Positions 9,400-18,785 of a stretch of 64,000 nucleotides of DNA are shown here, piece by piece. Under the pieces are notes generated by a model. It did no database searches, was not told the DNA's origin, and saw nothing but the letters and a program-made list of their open reading frames with translations. Position numbers and translations under genes: made by a program. Source of the DNA: Scytonematopsis contorta HA4267-MV1 (GTDB lineage: Bacteria > Cyanobacteriota > Cyanobacteriia > Cyanobacteriales > Nostocaceae); NCBI GenBank assembly GCA_019359035.1, contig JAHHIC010000074.1:310001-374000 (forward strand). The letters run 5' to 3'. Within the stretch, counting starts at the first letter, position 1; each line of letters starts with the position of its first letter.

Positions 9400-9741
9400 A
9401 TGCCTGAATCAGTTCAGTACGTTACAAATCAACTCGGAGAACGAGTTGGTGTACTTTTGGATTTAGAAACATACCATCAACTGGTAAATCCTTCTCTAGA
9501 AGACGATGAGGTTTTAATTGGCTTAAGCTTAGGTGAACTACAAGCGTTAGCAGAAAGTGCCCTGTCACCAAATACTCAAGTAAAGTTGAATGATTTACTG
9601 GCTAGAAATGCTAACAATTTGCTATCTGAAGAAGAAATAGCGACTTTGGACAATTTATTAATACAAATAGACCAATTAAATATTCTCAAAACCAGGGCTA
9701 GGTATACTTTAAGTGTCAAAGGAATGTTAAAAGTGGCATGA
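9400..9741 (+). CDS. antitoxin-like small protein (Phd-like N-terminus)
   Basis: A protein of 113 residues. The N-terminal part (SVQYVTNQLGERVGVLLDLETYHQL) resembles the operator-binding beta-hairpin/helix of prevent-host-death type antitoxins, which often read '...V.D..G....V.L..E.Y..L'. The rest is acidic and helical. Its stop overlaps the start of the HNH gene in an ATGA, so the two are translationally coupled. In cyanobacteria I have seen this protein followed by an HNH endonuclease, so it may control or accompany that nuclease. The antitoxin role is inference. Confidence 0.65.
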   Translation: MPESVQYVTNQLGERVGVLLDLETYHQLVNPSLEDDEVLIGLSLGELQALAESALSPNTQVKLNDLLARNANNLLSEEEIATLDNLLIQIDQLNILKTRARYTLSVKGMLKVA

Positions 9742-10172
9742 GCGTTTACATTCCTGTTGAGTTACAACGCCAAATCCGTGCTAAATTTGCTGGTTTTTGT
9801 GCTTACTGCCGTACTGCTGAATCACTCACCGCTACGACTTTTGAATTTGAGCATATTATTCCCTTGTCTGCTGGAGGAGGGGAAACAGCCTTCGATAATC
9901 TTTGCTTATCTTGTCCTTCTTGCAATCGTTACAAGGCATCCCGTCAAACAGTTGTGGACACAGGTACTCAGCAATAAATTTCTTTATTTAGTCCCCAACA
10001 ACAATCATGGTCTGAACATTTTGCTTGGAGCGAGGATGGTACAGAAATTATCCCACTCACATCTGTTGCTGGGGCAACTATTTTTGCTTTAAAAATGAAT
10101 CGTCCGCAATTAACTCGTGTTCGCAAAATGTGGGTGAAGTTGGGGGAGCATCCCCCAAGTATTTTTAAATAG
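9738..10172 (+). pseudogene. HNH endonuclease gene interrupted by an in-frame TAA
   Basis: The first 79 codons encode a normal HNH domain: CAYC near residue 22, the catalytic region FEFEHIIPLSAGGG near 36-49, and CPSCNRYKASR near 59. A TAA at 9975-9977 then ends the frame, but the same frame reads on without another stop to the TAG at 10170-10172 as a sensible tail (ISLFSPQQQSWSEHFAWSED, then LTRVRKMWVKLGEHPPS), giving a family-length protein of about 144 residues. A single base change, for example GAA to TAA, explains it. Either the gene is inactive, or a shortened nuclease with an intact HNH core is made, or the base is a sequencing error. It is coupled to the antitoxin-like gene by a 4-bp overlap. 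Confidence 0.8.
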
Positions 10173-10202
10173 CTTTTAACTCATTTCTAGAAGACTGAAA
10201 TG

Positions 10203-10565
10203 TTAACTAGCTTTAATTTCATCTGGTGAAGTTTCCGCTGCTGTAGCTAACCTATCCATAACAGCTTTACCGATTGTCGCAACTTGAGATAAAGGCATTA
10301 CCTTAATCTGTTTAACAATCTGGTTTACATCAGAAAATTCTGCTTGTGGTTTAACACCTAAATAGTTAAGCAATTCCTCCATCGTGTAGCCGGCTCTCGC
10401 TGCTATCTGAGCCATATTCTGCGTATCGGGAATAGATTCCCCTTTTTCCCAAAGCTGTACAGCGGTAGCGGAAACACCCAAAAGTTTACCAAAGCCTCGT
10501 TGACTCATGGAGCCACGAGCCAGTTTAACTACTTCAATCAGTTTCTTCCTCGCTTCTAAATCCAC
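10203..10565 (-). CDS. XRE-family transcriptional regulator, paralogue 1
   Basis: A 120-residue protein with an N-terminal Cro/CI helix-turn-helix (MSQRGFGKLLGVSATAVQLW, about residues 19-38) and a C-terminal helical part that probably dimerises (VNQIVKQIKVMPLSQVATIG). It starts with GTG and MDLEARKKL. Two close paralogues of the same length follow at 10664 and 11308 on the same strand, so the three arose by tandem duplication. Its position as the last of the three and the 98-bp gap suggest either an operon or its own promoter. Target genes are unknown. Confidence 0.88.
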   Translation of the reverse strand: MDLEARKKLIEVVKLARGSMSQRGFGKLLGVSATAVQLWEKGESIPDTQNMAQIAARAGYTMEELLNYLGVKPQAEFSDVNQIVKQIKVMPLSQVATIGKAVMDRLATAAETSPDEIKAS

Positions 10566-10663
10566 TGTTTTTTAGTATTTTTACGACAGCAGTCAAGGAA
10601 CAACTATTAATTTAGACCTTTTTCAATTTAAAAATCTCTTAGCAAATGTAAATTTCTCTAACT

Positions 10664-11026
10664 TTAACTAGCTTTTACTTCCTCTCCGGAAGTAGCAGCC
10701 GCAGATGCAAACCTTTCTACAGCAGCTTTAGCAATTATTGCCACTTGCGACAAAGGCATCACCTGAATTTGCTTAACAATCTGGTTCACATCCGAAGATT
10801 GAGGCTGATGTTTTACACCTAAATAATTCAGCAATTCCTCCATTGTGTAACCAGCTCTATCCGCAATATTAGACAAATTAACAACATCTGGAATAGACTC
10901 TCCCTTCTCCCAGAGTTGCACAGTTGTATAAGACACACCCAGAAGCTTAGCAAAAGCCCTTTGGCTCATAGAGTTACGAGCAATTTTTACCACTTCACCT
11001 AATTTCTTTCTGGCTTCTAAATTCAC
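10664..11026 (-). CDS. XRE-family transcriptional regulator, paralogue 2
   Basis: A 120-residue paralogue with GTG start and the HTH segment MSQRAFAKLLGVSYTTVQLW. The C-terminal half shares VNQIVKQIQVMPLSQVAIIAKAA with paralogue 1 almost word for word, so these two are the closest pair. The recognition-helix residues differ (SATAVQLW versus SYTTVQLW), which may change operator choice. Operator-like inverted repeats lie about 70-120 bp upstream of its start. Confidence 0.88.
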   Translation of the reverse strand: MNLEARKKLGEVVKIARNSMSQRAFAKLLGVSYTTVQLWEKGESIPDVVNLSNIADRAGYTMEELLNYLGVKHQPQSSDVNQIVKQIQVMPLSQVAIIAKAAVERFASAAATSGEEVKAS

Positions 11027-11095
11027 GGTATGTAATTTTTTTTGCGACTGTACTGAAAACTTAAATATTATTTTTACACATTATAAATTTAAGTG

Positions 11096-11147
11096 TTGAC
11101 AAGTCGAATTGTCAAGATTATTGTCTGTATAGACTTGTCAATGACAA
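11096..11147. promoter_or_regulatory. inverted-repeat operator candidates upstream of XRE paralogue 2
   Basis: Two palindromes share the half-site TTGACA/TGTCAA: TTGACAA-N6-TTGTCAA at 11096-11115 and TTGTCA-a-TGACAA at 11135-11147. They lie in the gap between paralogues 2 and 3, as expected for autoregulation by HTH dimers. A lone TTGACAA also occurs at 11744-11750 upstream of paralogue 3. TTGACA could alternatively be a sigma-70 -35 box. Confidence 0.5.
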
Positions 11148-11307
11148 TTTATTCAAACTAGCAGATTATCAAGCAAAGCACATAGACTAATTCATTCTAG
11201 CCTGGAAACGTTTAACTGATTTAGCCCGACAGGAGAGTACATCGTGAGTACATAGCTAAAACAACTATTTGCAATATTGCTGCAACAAATAAACTTGAGT
11301 CGCAGTA

Positions 11308-11673
11308 TTAACTTGCTTTAGCTTCATCCCCCAAAGACTTCAAAGCCGCAGTTGCCAATCGATTAACACCCGCTTGAACAATCTCAGCCACTTGCGGTAA
11401 AGGCATATGGTTGATTTGTCTAAGAATCACGCTCAAATCCGATACTTCTTGTACAGGTTTACCACCTAAACAGGTAAGCAACTCTTCCAGCCTATAGCCC
11501 GCTCTCTGTGCGATTATTGCCAAGTATTCTGTATCTGGAATATTTACGCCTTTTTCCCACAACTGAACCGCAGTCGCAGAAACGCCCAAAAGCTTGCCAA
11601 AAGCCCTTTGGCTCATGGAACCACGAGCTTGCTTGATGATTTCAATCAATTTTTCTCTGCTTTCGATGTTCAC
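11308..11673 (-). CDS. XRE-family transcriptional regulator, paralogue 3
   Basis: The 121-residue most divergent member of the tandem trio, with GTG start (MNIESREKLIEIIKQARGS) and HTH MSQRAFGKLLGVSATAVQLW, identical in its recognition helix to paralogue 1. The C-terminus ends LATAALKSLGDEAKAS, sharing the KAS tail of the other two. It is separated from paralogue 2 by 281 bp that contain the operator candidates, so it has room for independent transcription. Confidence 0.87.
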   Translation of the reverse strand: MNIESREKLIEIIKQARGSMSQRAFGKLLGVSATAVQLWEKGVNIPDTEYLAIIAQRAGYRLEELLTCLGGKPVQEVSDLSVILRQINHMPLPQVAEIVQAGVNRLATAALKSLGDEAKAS

Positions 11674-11859
11674 TGGGGCTAATGGCTACTCAACTGTTGT
11701 AACTACAAGTTTAATAAGCAACACTAAAAAGTATAGTTATATATTGACAATTTTACTTTAAAACTTTAAATTAAAACTTAGATTGTCATACGATAATCTT
11801 TGATTTAGCCCCCAACCAAAATAGTTGGTACTAACGCTAATAGCATCCAGGGTGTCATC

Positions 11860-12354
11860 ATGGTTTCCAGAAAACGCAATAATTACCAGGTACGCCGCCG
11901 AAACGGTCGCAGTTTAATAGCTGCTAATAAAATTAAACCAGATTTATGGCGTCTTTCCCATACCGAAATTAAAAATAGTTTACAAGCACAAGGTTATAAC
12001 GTTAAAGAAATTAGGAAAGTTCGCTATCTCAAGCATCAAATTTGTATTTCTTACCGAGATGAACAAGATGGAGCATGTAGCGGCTTCTTCAGTTATAGAA
12101 TTTTTATAAAATGGCAAACAGAAGTATGCCAAATAATTTACTCTTGTCGAACATTAACAGAATTGCAGCGATTAAATAACATATTACAATACGAATTTTA
12201 TTCTTATCCTTATCCCACAGAAATGCAAGATTTCATTAACGATGTGTTTGAAATCTACGCCTTTAATTTAAAAACAAAAGAAATATACAGTTGGAGAGAA
12301 GCACATCCAGAAGCTGAAGGCATCCAAGAAATACCTTGTGGTAACTCGTTATAA
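11860..12354 (+). CDS. hypothetical protein
   Basis: A soluble 164-residue protein that I do not recognise, divergent from the XRE cassette. It has a very basic N-terminus (VSRKRNNYQVRRRNGRS), which may bind nucleic acid, and an aromatic-rich C-terminal half (YEFYSYPYPTEMQDFINDVF). No catalytic motif is visible. The ATG at 11860 follows a 186-bp divergent intergenic space that also holds a TTGACAA motif, so XRE control is possible. Confidence 0.6.
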   Translation: MVSRKRNNYQVRRRNGRSLIAANKIKPDLWRLSHTEIKNSLQAQGYNVKEIRKVRYLKHQICISYRDEQDGACSGFFSYRIFIKWQTEVCQIIYSCRTLTELQRLNNILQYEFYSYPYPTEMQDFINDVFEIYAFNLKTKEIYSWREAHPEAEGIQEIPCGNSL

Positions 12355-12355
12355 A

Positions 12356-12386
12356 CGGGCGGGCAAGGATGCCCACCCCACAAGAG
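12356..12386. repeat. dispersed palindromic repeat (ggcaaggatgcc type), copy 1
   Basis: The sequence has the core gggcggGCAAGGATGCCcacccc followed by acaagag. An inverted copy lies at 60959-60990. It starts just after the stop codon of the preceding gene and could act as a transcription-terminating hairpin. Confidence 0.75.
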
Positions 12387-12461
12387 TAATTACTATTTGT
12401 GATATCAAGATAATGTACTCTATTTGCCTACAAATTGCTGTAATTAATTTTGATATAAATC

Positions 12462-12505
12462 GTAGCCCCCTCCTCGCTTGCGGGGAGGGGGTTGGGGGTG
12501 GGGTT
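12462..12505. repeat. GC-rich dispersed repeat (ccccctcctcgc...gcgggg type), copy 1
   Basis: A repeat of about 44 bp with a hairpin core (cccctcctcgcttgcggggagggg) and a G-rich tail. Other copies are at 32256-32299, 63112-63155 and 63225-63269. It lies at the 3' side of prfA and may terminate transcription or be a miniature mobile element. Confidence 0.85.
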
Positions 12506-12532
12506 GTTTATTATCTTGCGGGTAGGAGTTTA

Positions 12533-13630
12533 TTAATTACTAGCCGAAGCAGCCAACTCAGCCAACCGTTCCTGCTGGTCTTGAGAGATACAAGACTGAA
12601 TCAAATCCTCAATATCCCCTTCCAAAACAGGATTAAGCGAGAAATTTACATTCAAACGGTGGTCAGTAGCGCGGTTATCTTTGTAATTATAAGTCCGTAT
12701 TTTTTCGGAACGCGACCCTGTACCAACCTGCAAGCGTCGTGCAGAAGTAATAGCATCCTGCTGTTCCCGGAGCTTCATTTCATACAACTTAGCCCGCAAG
12801 ATTTGCATCGCCCGTTCTTTATTTTGCAACTGGCTTCGCTCTTCCGTACAGAAAATTCGGATACCAGTAGGCTTGTGGTACAAGTCAGCCGCAGTTTCCA
12901 CCTTGTTGACGTTTTGTCCACCAGCACCACCGGAACGCGCTGTTTTCATTTCAATATCTTTAGGGTCGATATGAATTTCTACATCATCGACTTCAGGCAT
13001 TATCGCCACCGTCGCAGTAGAAGTGTGAACCCTTCCACCAGCTTCAGTAACAGGAACACGCTGTACGCGATGTACTCCGGCTTCAAACTTGAGTTTGCTG
13101 TAGACACTATCGCCCTGAATCTCCAGAATTGCCTCTTTAAAGCCGCCCATTTCCGCCAATGACTCGCTGATTAGCTTTACTTTCCAGTTTTGGGTATCAG
13201 CATAGCGAGAGTACATTCGCACTAAATCGCCCGCCCAAATACTAGCTTCATCACCACCAGTACCCGCACGAATTTCCAACATAATATTCTTGTCGTCGTT
13301 GGGGTCGCGGGGAAGCAGTAAAATTTTCAGCCGAGTTTCTAAATCTTCAATTTTCTGTTCTAGTTCTTGAACTTCCAGGGATGCCATTTCATATAACTCT
13401 TGGTCACCCTGAGACTCTTTAAGAATTTGACGCGCTCCCACAATATCTTCCTGGGCTTTTTTCCAATTGTCGAAGGTAATAACTACCTCTTCTAAGCCAG
13501 AACGAGCCTTAGCAATTGTTTGATACTCGTCTTGATTTTTAGCAGTATCAGGGTCAGCAAGGCGACGGGTCAATTCATTAAAGGTTTGTTCAACAGATTT
13601 TAGCTTCTCCAGCAAATATTGTTCAGCCAT
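12533..13630 (-). CDS. prfA: peptide chain release factor 1
   Basis: Recognises UAA and UAG stop codons and triggers peptide release. The 365-residue protein carries the catalytic GGQ loop in [17 protein letters not shown] near residue 231 and the codon-reading P-x-T motif as PVT within [14 protein letters not shown] near 190, which marks RF1 rather than RF2. An AAGGAG ribosome site precedes the ATG at 13630. It is the last gene of the long ribosomal cluster, behind rpmE, as in other cyanobacteria. Confidence 0.97.
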   Translation of the reverse strand: MAEQYLLEKLKSVEQTFNELTRRLADPDTAKNQDEYQTIAKARSGLEEVVITFDNWKKAQEDIVGARQILKESQGDQELYEMASLEVQELEQKIEDLETRLKILLLPRDPNDDKNIMLEIRAGTGGDEASIWAGDLVRMYSRYADTQNWKVKLISESLAEMGGFKEAILEIQGDSVYSKLKFEAGVHRVQRVPVTEAGGRVHTSTATVAIMPEVDDVEIHIDPKDIEMKTARSGGAGGQNVNKVETAADLYHKPTGIRIFCTEERSQLQNKERAMQILRAKLYEMKLREQQDAITSARRLQVGTGSRSEKIRTYNYKDNRATDHRLNVNFSLNPVLEGDIEDLIQSCISQDQQERLAELAASASN

Positions 13631-13733
13631 GAGTACGGTCGCTCCTTAAAATTAAATAGCAAATTGGCTCAGCAAAATAGACAAAAATCGACCCAGCGAA
13701 CGCAGGGTCGTCATGAAAAGCAGAGCCAAACAG

Positions 13734-13958
13734 CTACTTTTTGTTTTGACCGTCTCTAAAACCGTATTTACGACGGAAGCGTTCAACGCGACCCTCGGTG
13801 TCAATAATCTTCTGAGTACCGGTATAGAATGGGTGGTTACCAGACCAAAGGTCTACGTGTAATTCGGGTTTTGTAGAACCTACGGTCATGACGACTTGAC
13901 CGTTACAGTAAACTTTAGCTTCTGGATACCACTCTGGATGAATTCCTGGTTTTGCCAT
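13734..13958 (-). CDS. rpmE: 50S ribosomal protein L31
   Basis: A 74-residue protein of the 50S subunit central protuberance that contributes to the bridge with the 30S head. MAKPGIHPEWYPEAKVYCNG and HPFYTGTQKIIDTEGRVERF are typical of the L31 family. Only one of the four zinc-binding cysteines of the C+ form remains (in VYCNG), so it belongs to the zinc-independent kind. It lies between rpsI and prfA on the same strand; the gap to rpsI is filled by heptamer arrays. Confidence 0.95.
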   Translation of the reverse strand: MAKPGIHPEWYPEAKVYCNGQVVMTVGSTKPELHVDLWSGNHPFYTGTQKIIDTEGRVERFRRKYGFRDGQNKK

Positions 13959-13998
13959 TGTTTTCCTTTGTGGTCAATCTAAACTAATTATAACTTAA

Positions 13999-14146
<148 letters not shown>

Positions 14147-14569
14147 TTAACGTTTGGAGTACTGAGGAGCTTTGCGAGCTTTGTGTAAACCGTATTTCTT
14201 CCGTTCTTTTGCTCGTGGGTCACGGGTTAAGTAACCTTCAATTTTTAGAGGAGAACGATTTTCGGGGTCAAGCTGGCACAATGCGCGAGCGACTCCTAAA
14301 CGTACAGCATCAGATTGTCCGGTTAAACCGCCACCTTCTGCTTTAACCAAAATATCGTACTCGTTTTCCAATCCCAGAGTTTCCAGGGGTCCTTTAATAA
14401 CTCCCAGATAATTGGCATTAAATTGGAAATACAAATTTCCATCTTTACCATTGACAACTAGTTTGCCATCACCGGGAACCAAACGAACTCGTGCGATTGC
14501 GGATTTGCGTCGGCCTGTGCCCCAATATACGGCACGACCGCCACTGTTATCTTTTTCTGTAGCTTGCAT
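14147..14569 (-). CDS. rpsI: 30S ribosomal protein S9
   Basis: The 140-residue S9 protein, whose C-terminal tail reaches the P-site tRNA anticodon loop in the 30S head; the tail here ends [11 protein letters not shown] with the universal [21 protein letters not shown] near residue 17 is the family signature. The start ATG overlaps the rplM stop by one base (TAATG), so translation is coupled. Confidence 0.97.
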   Translation of the reverse strand: MQATEKDNSGGRAVYWGTGRRKSAIARVRLVPGDGKLVVNGKDGNLYFQFNANYLGVIKGPLETLGLENEYDILVKAEGGGLTGQSDAVRLGVARALCQLDPENRSPLKIEGYLTRDPRAKERKKYGLHKARKAPQYSKR

Positions 14570-15024
14570 TAATTATCTGCTCCTGGGATTGTATTAACTT
14601 TCAATTCCTTGGGTTTTTGGGCTGCGTGGGGATGTTCTGGACCAGCGTAAACTTTTAGCTTGGTGAACAACTGCCGACCCAAACTATTTTTAGGTAGCAT
14701 ACCTTTGACAGCTTGTTCAATAATGCGCTCTGGCAAACGAGCTTGTAGCTTTTCAAAAGTTTCCTCTTTCATCCCACCAGGACGACCGGAGTGACGACGG
14801 TAAAGTTTTTGGCTGCGTTTCTTACCAGTGACTGTAATTTTTTCGGCATTAACAACAATTACAAAATCACCGGTATCCATATTTGGAGTATATATGGCTT
14901 TATTTTTGCCACGTAGAACCATAGCGATTTCGCTTGCTAGACGACCAAGACGCTGGTCTTGTGCATCTACAACGTACCAGTCATGCTGGATATTGTTGAT
15001 AGAAGGTAGGACTGTTTTTTCCAT
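14569..15024 (-). CDS. rplM: 50S ribosomal protein L13
   Basis: A 151-residue early-assembly 50S protein. Conserved segments are [19 protein letters not shown] near residue 16, [12 protein letters not shown] near 76 and [18 protein letters not shown] near 109. It forms the usual rplM-rpsI pair and follows truA in the cluster. Confidence 0.97.
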   Translation of the reverse strand: MEKTVLPSINNIQHDWYVVDAQDQRLGRLASEIAMVLRGKNKAIYTPNMDTGDFVIVVNAEKITVTGKKRSQKLYRRHSGRPGGMKEETFEKLQARLPERIIEQAVKGMLPKNSLGRQLFTKLKVYAGPEHPHAAQKPKELKVNTIPGADN

Positions 15025-15085
15025 TTGTCATTTATCCTTTGTTATTTCTCTAAGAATTTTGAATTTATCTAAAACCCAAAATCTC

Positions 15086-15910
15086 TTAACTAAAAACTAA
15101 TTTAGGTTGGTTATCAAACCATACTTCTTCAGGAAAGGGGAAATCTGGATAGCCAACTCTTAATAAACATAAGCCCCGAGCTGGTGCGGAGTGTTTTACT
15201 TCTTCTCGACGTTCGTTTTTCCAAAGATTAGTAAATTCAAAAATAGACCGTTCTTTAGAACCGACTTGTACCAACATACCTACTATAAACCGCACCATAC
15301 CATACAAAAAACCATCAGCCTGAATTTCTATATGGATAAATGGACCCTCGCGACAACACTCAGCAGCCTGCACATCGACCCAAGAATGCTGACGTTTTGA
15401 GTTAGAGCGGCGAAAAGCTGATAAGTGATGGCGCCCTATTAAGGGTTTCAATGCCGCTTGGATTAATTCTTCATCCAAAGGGTCATTATAATAATGCCAA
15501 CTAACAGCTTTAACAAATAAATTTGGGCATTTATCAGTATAAATTGTGTAGCGATACCGCCGATAAGAAGCACTAAATCTAGCGTGCCAATCTTTACCTA
15601 CACCCGCGCTTGCCCTAATTAATATATCCTCAGGCAAATAGCTATTAAGAATAGCTGCCCACTTATAGGGTGGTATAGGACTTGCGATATCAAAATGTGC
15701 TACTTGTGCTGCTGCGTGAACACCACTATCAGTACGCCCAGCCCCATGAAGTGTTACATCATACCCAACAACCTTAGAGATAGCAGTTTCTATCTCCTGC
15801 TGTACACTACGGTGATGCGGTTGCCATTGCCAGCCATGAAAATGAGTGCCCAGGTATTGAATTACCAAGGCGACTCGTTGGGTTACTTCAGACTGGTCGC
15901 TTTCTAACAC
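15086..15910 (-). CDS. truA: tRNA pseudouridine(38-40) synthase
   Basis: Converts uridines 38-40 of the tRNA anticodon arm to pseudouridine. The catalytic aspartate sits in HGAGRTDSGVHAAAQVAHF near residue 60; the fold continues with FSASYRRYRYTIYT near 107 and FLYGMVRFIVGMLVQVG near 200. The 274-residue length is normal. The position between rplQ and rplM matches the order in other cyanobacteria and many Gram-positives. Confidence 0.96.
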   Translation of the reverse strand: MLESDQSEVTQRVALVIQYLGTHFHGWQWQPHHRSVQQEIETAISKVVGYDVTLHGAGRTDSGVHAAAQVAHFDIASPIPPYKWAAILNSYLPEDILIRASAGVGKDWHARFSASYRRYRYTIYTDKCPNLFVKAVSWHYYNDPLDEELIQAALKPLIGRHHLSAFRRSNSKRQHSWVDVQAAECCREGPFIHIEIQADGFLYGMVRFIVGMLVQVGSKERSIFEFTNLWKNERREEVKHSAPARGLCLLRVGYPDFPFPEEVWFDNQPKLVFS

Positions 15911-15967
15911 ATCAATGTGGGTATCAATGTTTATATCAGTGCTGGTGAAATTAATAGCAAAAAAGCA

Positions 15968-16318
15968 TTAAACAAGTTCAATGATTGCCATTTCAGCATT
16001 ATCACCGCGACGGGGAATAGTATGCATAATACGTGTATAGCCACCATTACGAGTGCCATACCGACTCTGTGCTTGTTCAAACAGCGCGTGTACTAATTGC
16101 TTGTCATAAATATAACCAAGAGCTTGACGACGAGCAGACAAAGAGCCGTCCTTAGCTAAGGAAATCATTTTATCGACTTCTGCACGCAATACTTTAGCGC
16201 GTTGCAAAGTGGTGGTAATTTTACCATGACGAATCAGCTCGGTGGTAAGCGCTCTTAATAAAGCGCGTCGCTGGTCCGCTGGTTTACCAAGTTTTTTAAC
16301 TCGACAACCGTGGCGCAT
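15968..16318 (-). CDS. rplQ: 50S ribosomal protein L17
   Basis: A 116-residue 50S protein located near the tunnel exit. [20 protein letters not shown] and the C-terminal [13 protein letters not shown] are family hallmarks. It follows rpoA, but the 170-bp gap is full of heptamer arrays, so the transcript through it may fold. No clear Shine-Dalgarno sequence is visible. Confidence 0.97.
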   Translation of the reverse strand: MRHGCRVKKLGKPADQRRALLRALTTELIRHGKITTTLQRAKVLRAEVDKMISLAKDGSLSARRQALGYIYDKQLVHALFEQAQSRYGTRNGGYTRIMHTIPRRGDNAEMAIIELV

Positions 16319-16342
16319 AATTAATCAATTATTTAATGTTAA

Positions 16343-16408
16343 TTGTTGACTGTTGACTGGTAACTGGTGACTGGTAATTGGTAGTTGGTAGTTGGTAATT
16401 GGTAATTG
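16343..16408. repeat. heptamer tandem array (ttgactg / ttggtaa family)
   Basis: About nine degenerate 7-bp units drift from gttgact through ctggtaa to ttggtaa, showing step-by-step divergence within one array. It lies in the rpoA-rplQ gap. Confidence 0.8.
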
Positions 16409-16433
16409 CTCATCAATATAAGCTGTTCCCAAT

Positions 16434-16490
16434 GCCCCACTCCCTATTCCCTATTCCCTACTCCCTACTCCCCATTCCCCACTCCCCACT
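16434..16490. repeat. heptamer tandem array (ctccccact/attccct family) at the rpoA stop
   Basis: About eight units of the 7-mer cccyaYt run into the rpoA stop codon (16489-16491). This is the reverse complement of the ggggagt array seen at 13999 and 28270. Confidence 0.85.
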
Positions 16491-17436
16491 AAGCTTGCTT
16501 AGAAGACCTTTCGGTAGGTAATGTAATCCCTAAGCGACGCTGTAAGGCTTCCACGACTTCTTCTGCTGACTTCTGACCGAAGTTTTTGATTTCTAACAGG
16601 TCTTCTTGGGTGTAATCCAACAAGTCTGCTACTGAATTCACTTGTGCTCGCTTTAAACAGTTATAAGCACGTACCGACAATTGCAATTCTTCAATTGGAA
16701 TTTGAGCGGTTGGGTCGTCGGGAATGTCTTTATCTGTATCCGTTGGTTCGATAGAAATATCTTTCAGCGGATTAAATAACTCAACCAAAATAGTCGCAGC
16801 TTGTGAAAGTGCTTCTTGGGGTGAGAGACTACCATTTGTCCAGACATCTATTAGTAATCTGTCTTTGGGTGCGTTTCCTTCACCACGGGTTTCCTCGACG
16901 CTGTAATTTACTTTTCGTACTGGCATAAATACCGAGTCGATTTGTAAAAAGTCCAACGAAGTAGCTTCTTCTCTTCCTTTCTCGACAGTACGATATCCCT
17001 TACCGCGCTCGATACGAAATTCCATTTCCAGTTTTCCACCCTCTGCTAGGGTAGCAATATACTGGGTTGGGTCAATAATATCCACTTCGCTGGGTAAGTC
17101 GAAGTGTGCTGCTGTAACAGTTGTCGGTCCTGTTGCCAACAATCTACCAATTTGAGGTTGACCGGTATAGCTTTTGAGAATTACTTCCTTCATCCGCATG
17201 AGCATTTCCAGCACGTCTTCCCGTACACCAGGAACGGTGGCAAATTCGTGGGAAACGCCAGCAATTCTTACTGCTGTAACCGCTGTTCCTTCTAAGTTGG
17301 AAAGTAACACCCGTCGCAGAGCATTACCGACTGTTGTCCCTTGACCTCTTTCTAGGGGTTCTATTACGAACTTACTAAAGTGATTGCGAGTTTCCTCGTT
17401 GCCGGATTCTACACATTCAATTTGAAACTGCGCCAC
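16489..17436 (-). CDS. rpoA: DNA-directed RNA polymerase alpha subunit
   Basis: A 315-residue alpha subunit that dimerises to start RNA polymerase assembly and contacts activators and UP elements through its C-terminal domain. The N-terminal domain has FVIEPLERGQGTTVGNALRR near residue 24; the C-terminal domain has LSVRAYNCLKRAQVNSVADL near 233 and IKNFGQKSAEEV near 268. The start codon is GTG with AAGGAG upstream. It sits between rpsK and rplQ as in the alpha operon; rpsD is not present here. Confidence 0.97.
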   Translation of the reverse strand: MAQFQIECVESGNEETRNHFSKFVIEPLERGQGTTVGNALRRVLLSNLEGTAVTAVRIAGVSHEFATVPGVREDVLEMLMRMKEVILKSYTGQPQIGRLLATGPTTVTAAHFDLPSEVDIIDPTQYIATLAEGGKLEMEFRIERGKGYRTVEKGREEATSLDFLQIDSVFMPVRKVNYSVEETRGEGNAPKDRLLIDVWTNGSLSPQEALSQAATILVELFNPLKDISIEPTDTDKDIPDDPTAQIPIEELQLSVRAYNCLKRAQVNSVADLLDYTQEDLLEIKNFGQKSAEEVVEALQRRLGITLPTERSSKQA

Positions 17437-17687
17437 GGAGTAGGCTCCTTAAAGTTAAGGTTATGCTAGCAGGCAATTTTTAAAATGATTAATTAATAAC
17501 TAATTAATTTCTATTAATTCCCTGCTGAATTTAGTTAATGCCCTTATTGCTCCAAGCTCTAACATTTTCAGCCGTCCTGTAAGCTTACGGGCGCTATTTA
17601 GTTTTATGTGAGGAAAATTAGCAAACAGCTTGGGATTTGAGGTGGGATTTGAGATTTTAGCAAAATCCAAAACCCAAAATCCCTTAA

Positions 17688-18083
17688 CTAAACGCGACGA
17701 CGTTTAGGAGGACGACAACCATTATGAGGTATTGGGGTAATGTCCCGAATTAAGGTAATTTCTAATCCGGCTCCTTGCAGGGCACGAATAGCTGTTTCTC
17801 GTCCTGCTCCTGGACCCGAAACCATTACCTCGATTTGGCGCATTCCTTGGTCAATCGCTCTTCTCGCAGCACTTTCGGCTGCTGTCTGTGCGGCAAAAGG
17901 TGTTCCTTTTTTTGCCCCTTTAAAACCGCTAGAACCTGCACTCGCCCAAGAGATTACATCTCCATTTTGGTCAGCTATTGTAACAATGCTATTGTTGAAA
18001 GTAGATTGAATATAAGCTACTCCATTAGGTACATTGCGTTTTGATTTCTTGCTGCCAGCTTTTTTAGTCGTTTGTCGCGCCAT
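17688..18083 (-). CDS. rpsK: 30S ribosomal protein S11
   Basis: A 131-residue platform protein of the 30S subunit, near the mRNA exit and helix 45. Signature [20 protein letters not shown] near residue 22, [14 protein letters not shown] near 53 and the C-terminal [12 protein letters not shown]. It lies between rpsM and rpoA; the 251-bp gap to rpoA is longer than usual and holds no recognised gene. Confidence 0.97.
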   Translation of the reverse strand: MARQTTKKAGSKKSKRNVPNGVAYIQSTFNNSIVTIADQNGDVISWASAGSSGFKGAKKGTPFAAQTAAESAARRAIDQGMRQIEVMVSGPGAGRETAIRALQGAGLEITLIRDITPIPHNGCRPPKRRRV

Positions 18084-18153
18084 AGAACTCTAATAGAAAC
18101 TTTAGTTGTGTGAACTACTGTAGGCTCATTATTCGCCAAACAGAAAAAATTAT

Positions 18154-18534
18154 TTATTTCCCTGGTGCTTTCTTCTTACCAGCTACAGTTTGACGTCTTC
18201 CGCGTCTTGTTCTGGCATTTGTACGAGTTCTTTGTCCACGTACTGGTAAACCCATACGATGACGACGTCCTCTGTAAGTGCCAATATCAACCAAACGCTT
18301 GATATTTAGACCTTCCCAACGTCTCAAGTCACCTTCGACTTGATAGTTGCCTTCTATTTCCGCTCTCAAAGCAGCTATATCAGCATCGCTTAATTCTTTG
18401 ACGCGAGTATCGGGATTAACGCCAGTATCAGCAATAATTTGCTTAGAACGCGATAAACCAATTCCATAAATATAAGTCAGACCAATTTCAACACGCTTAT
18501 CACGTGGAAGGTCTACCCCGGCAATACGTGCCAT
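18154..18534 (-). CDS. rpsM: 30S ribosomal protein S13
   Basis: A 126-residue 30S-head protein that contacts the P-site tRNA and bridges to the 50S subunit. [20 protein letters not shown] at the N-terminus and [18 protein letters not shown] near residue 94 are universal in the family, with a basic tail GKKKAPGK. The purine stretch GAGGGAGAG upstream serves as ribosome site. Confidence 0.97.
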   Translation of the reverse strand: MARIAGVDLPRDKRVEIGLTYIYGIGLSRSKQIIADTGVNPDTRVKELSDADIAALRAEIEGNYQVEGDLRRWEGLNIKRLVDIGTYRGRRHRMGLPVRGQRTRTNARTRRGRRQTVAGKKKAPGK

Positions 18535-18785
18535 TTTCGGATTCTCTCCCTCAATTGCGATTCGTAATATTATTGAAAGCTATAATAGTGATTTGATTAC
18601 TCTCTTCACCATTATGTGATAGGGAAAAAAGAAGATAGAGGGAAGAAAGAAGAAGTCTTTATTTACCCCAAAGGGTTGACGCACAGAATTTGTAAAATTG
18701 CTGATTTTCGATTGATTGGAAAGTTAGACCTAAAATAGACGCCAAACAATCCTCTTCTTCCTTCTTCATTCTTCTTCCTTCATTC

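Noticed and set aside
12338-13162. 274-codon plus-strand ORF opposite prfA
   Set aside because: It lies antisense to a fully conserved prfA and its translation has no protein-like pattern; long antisense frames follow from codon bias of the real gene.
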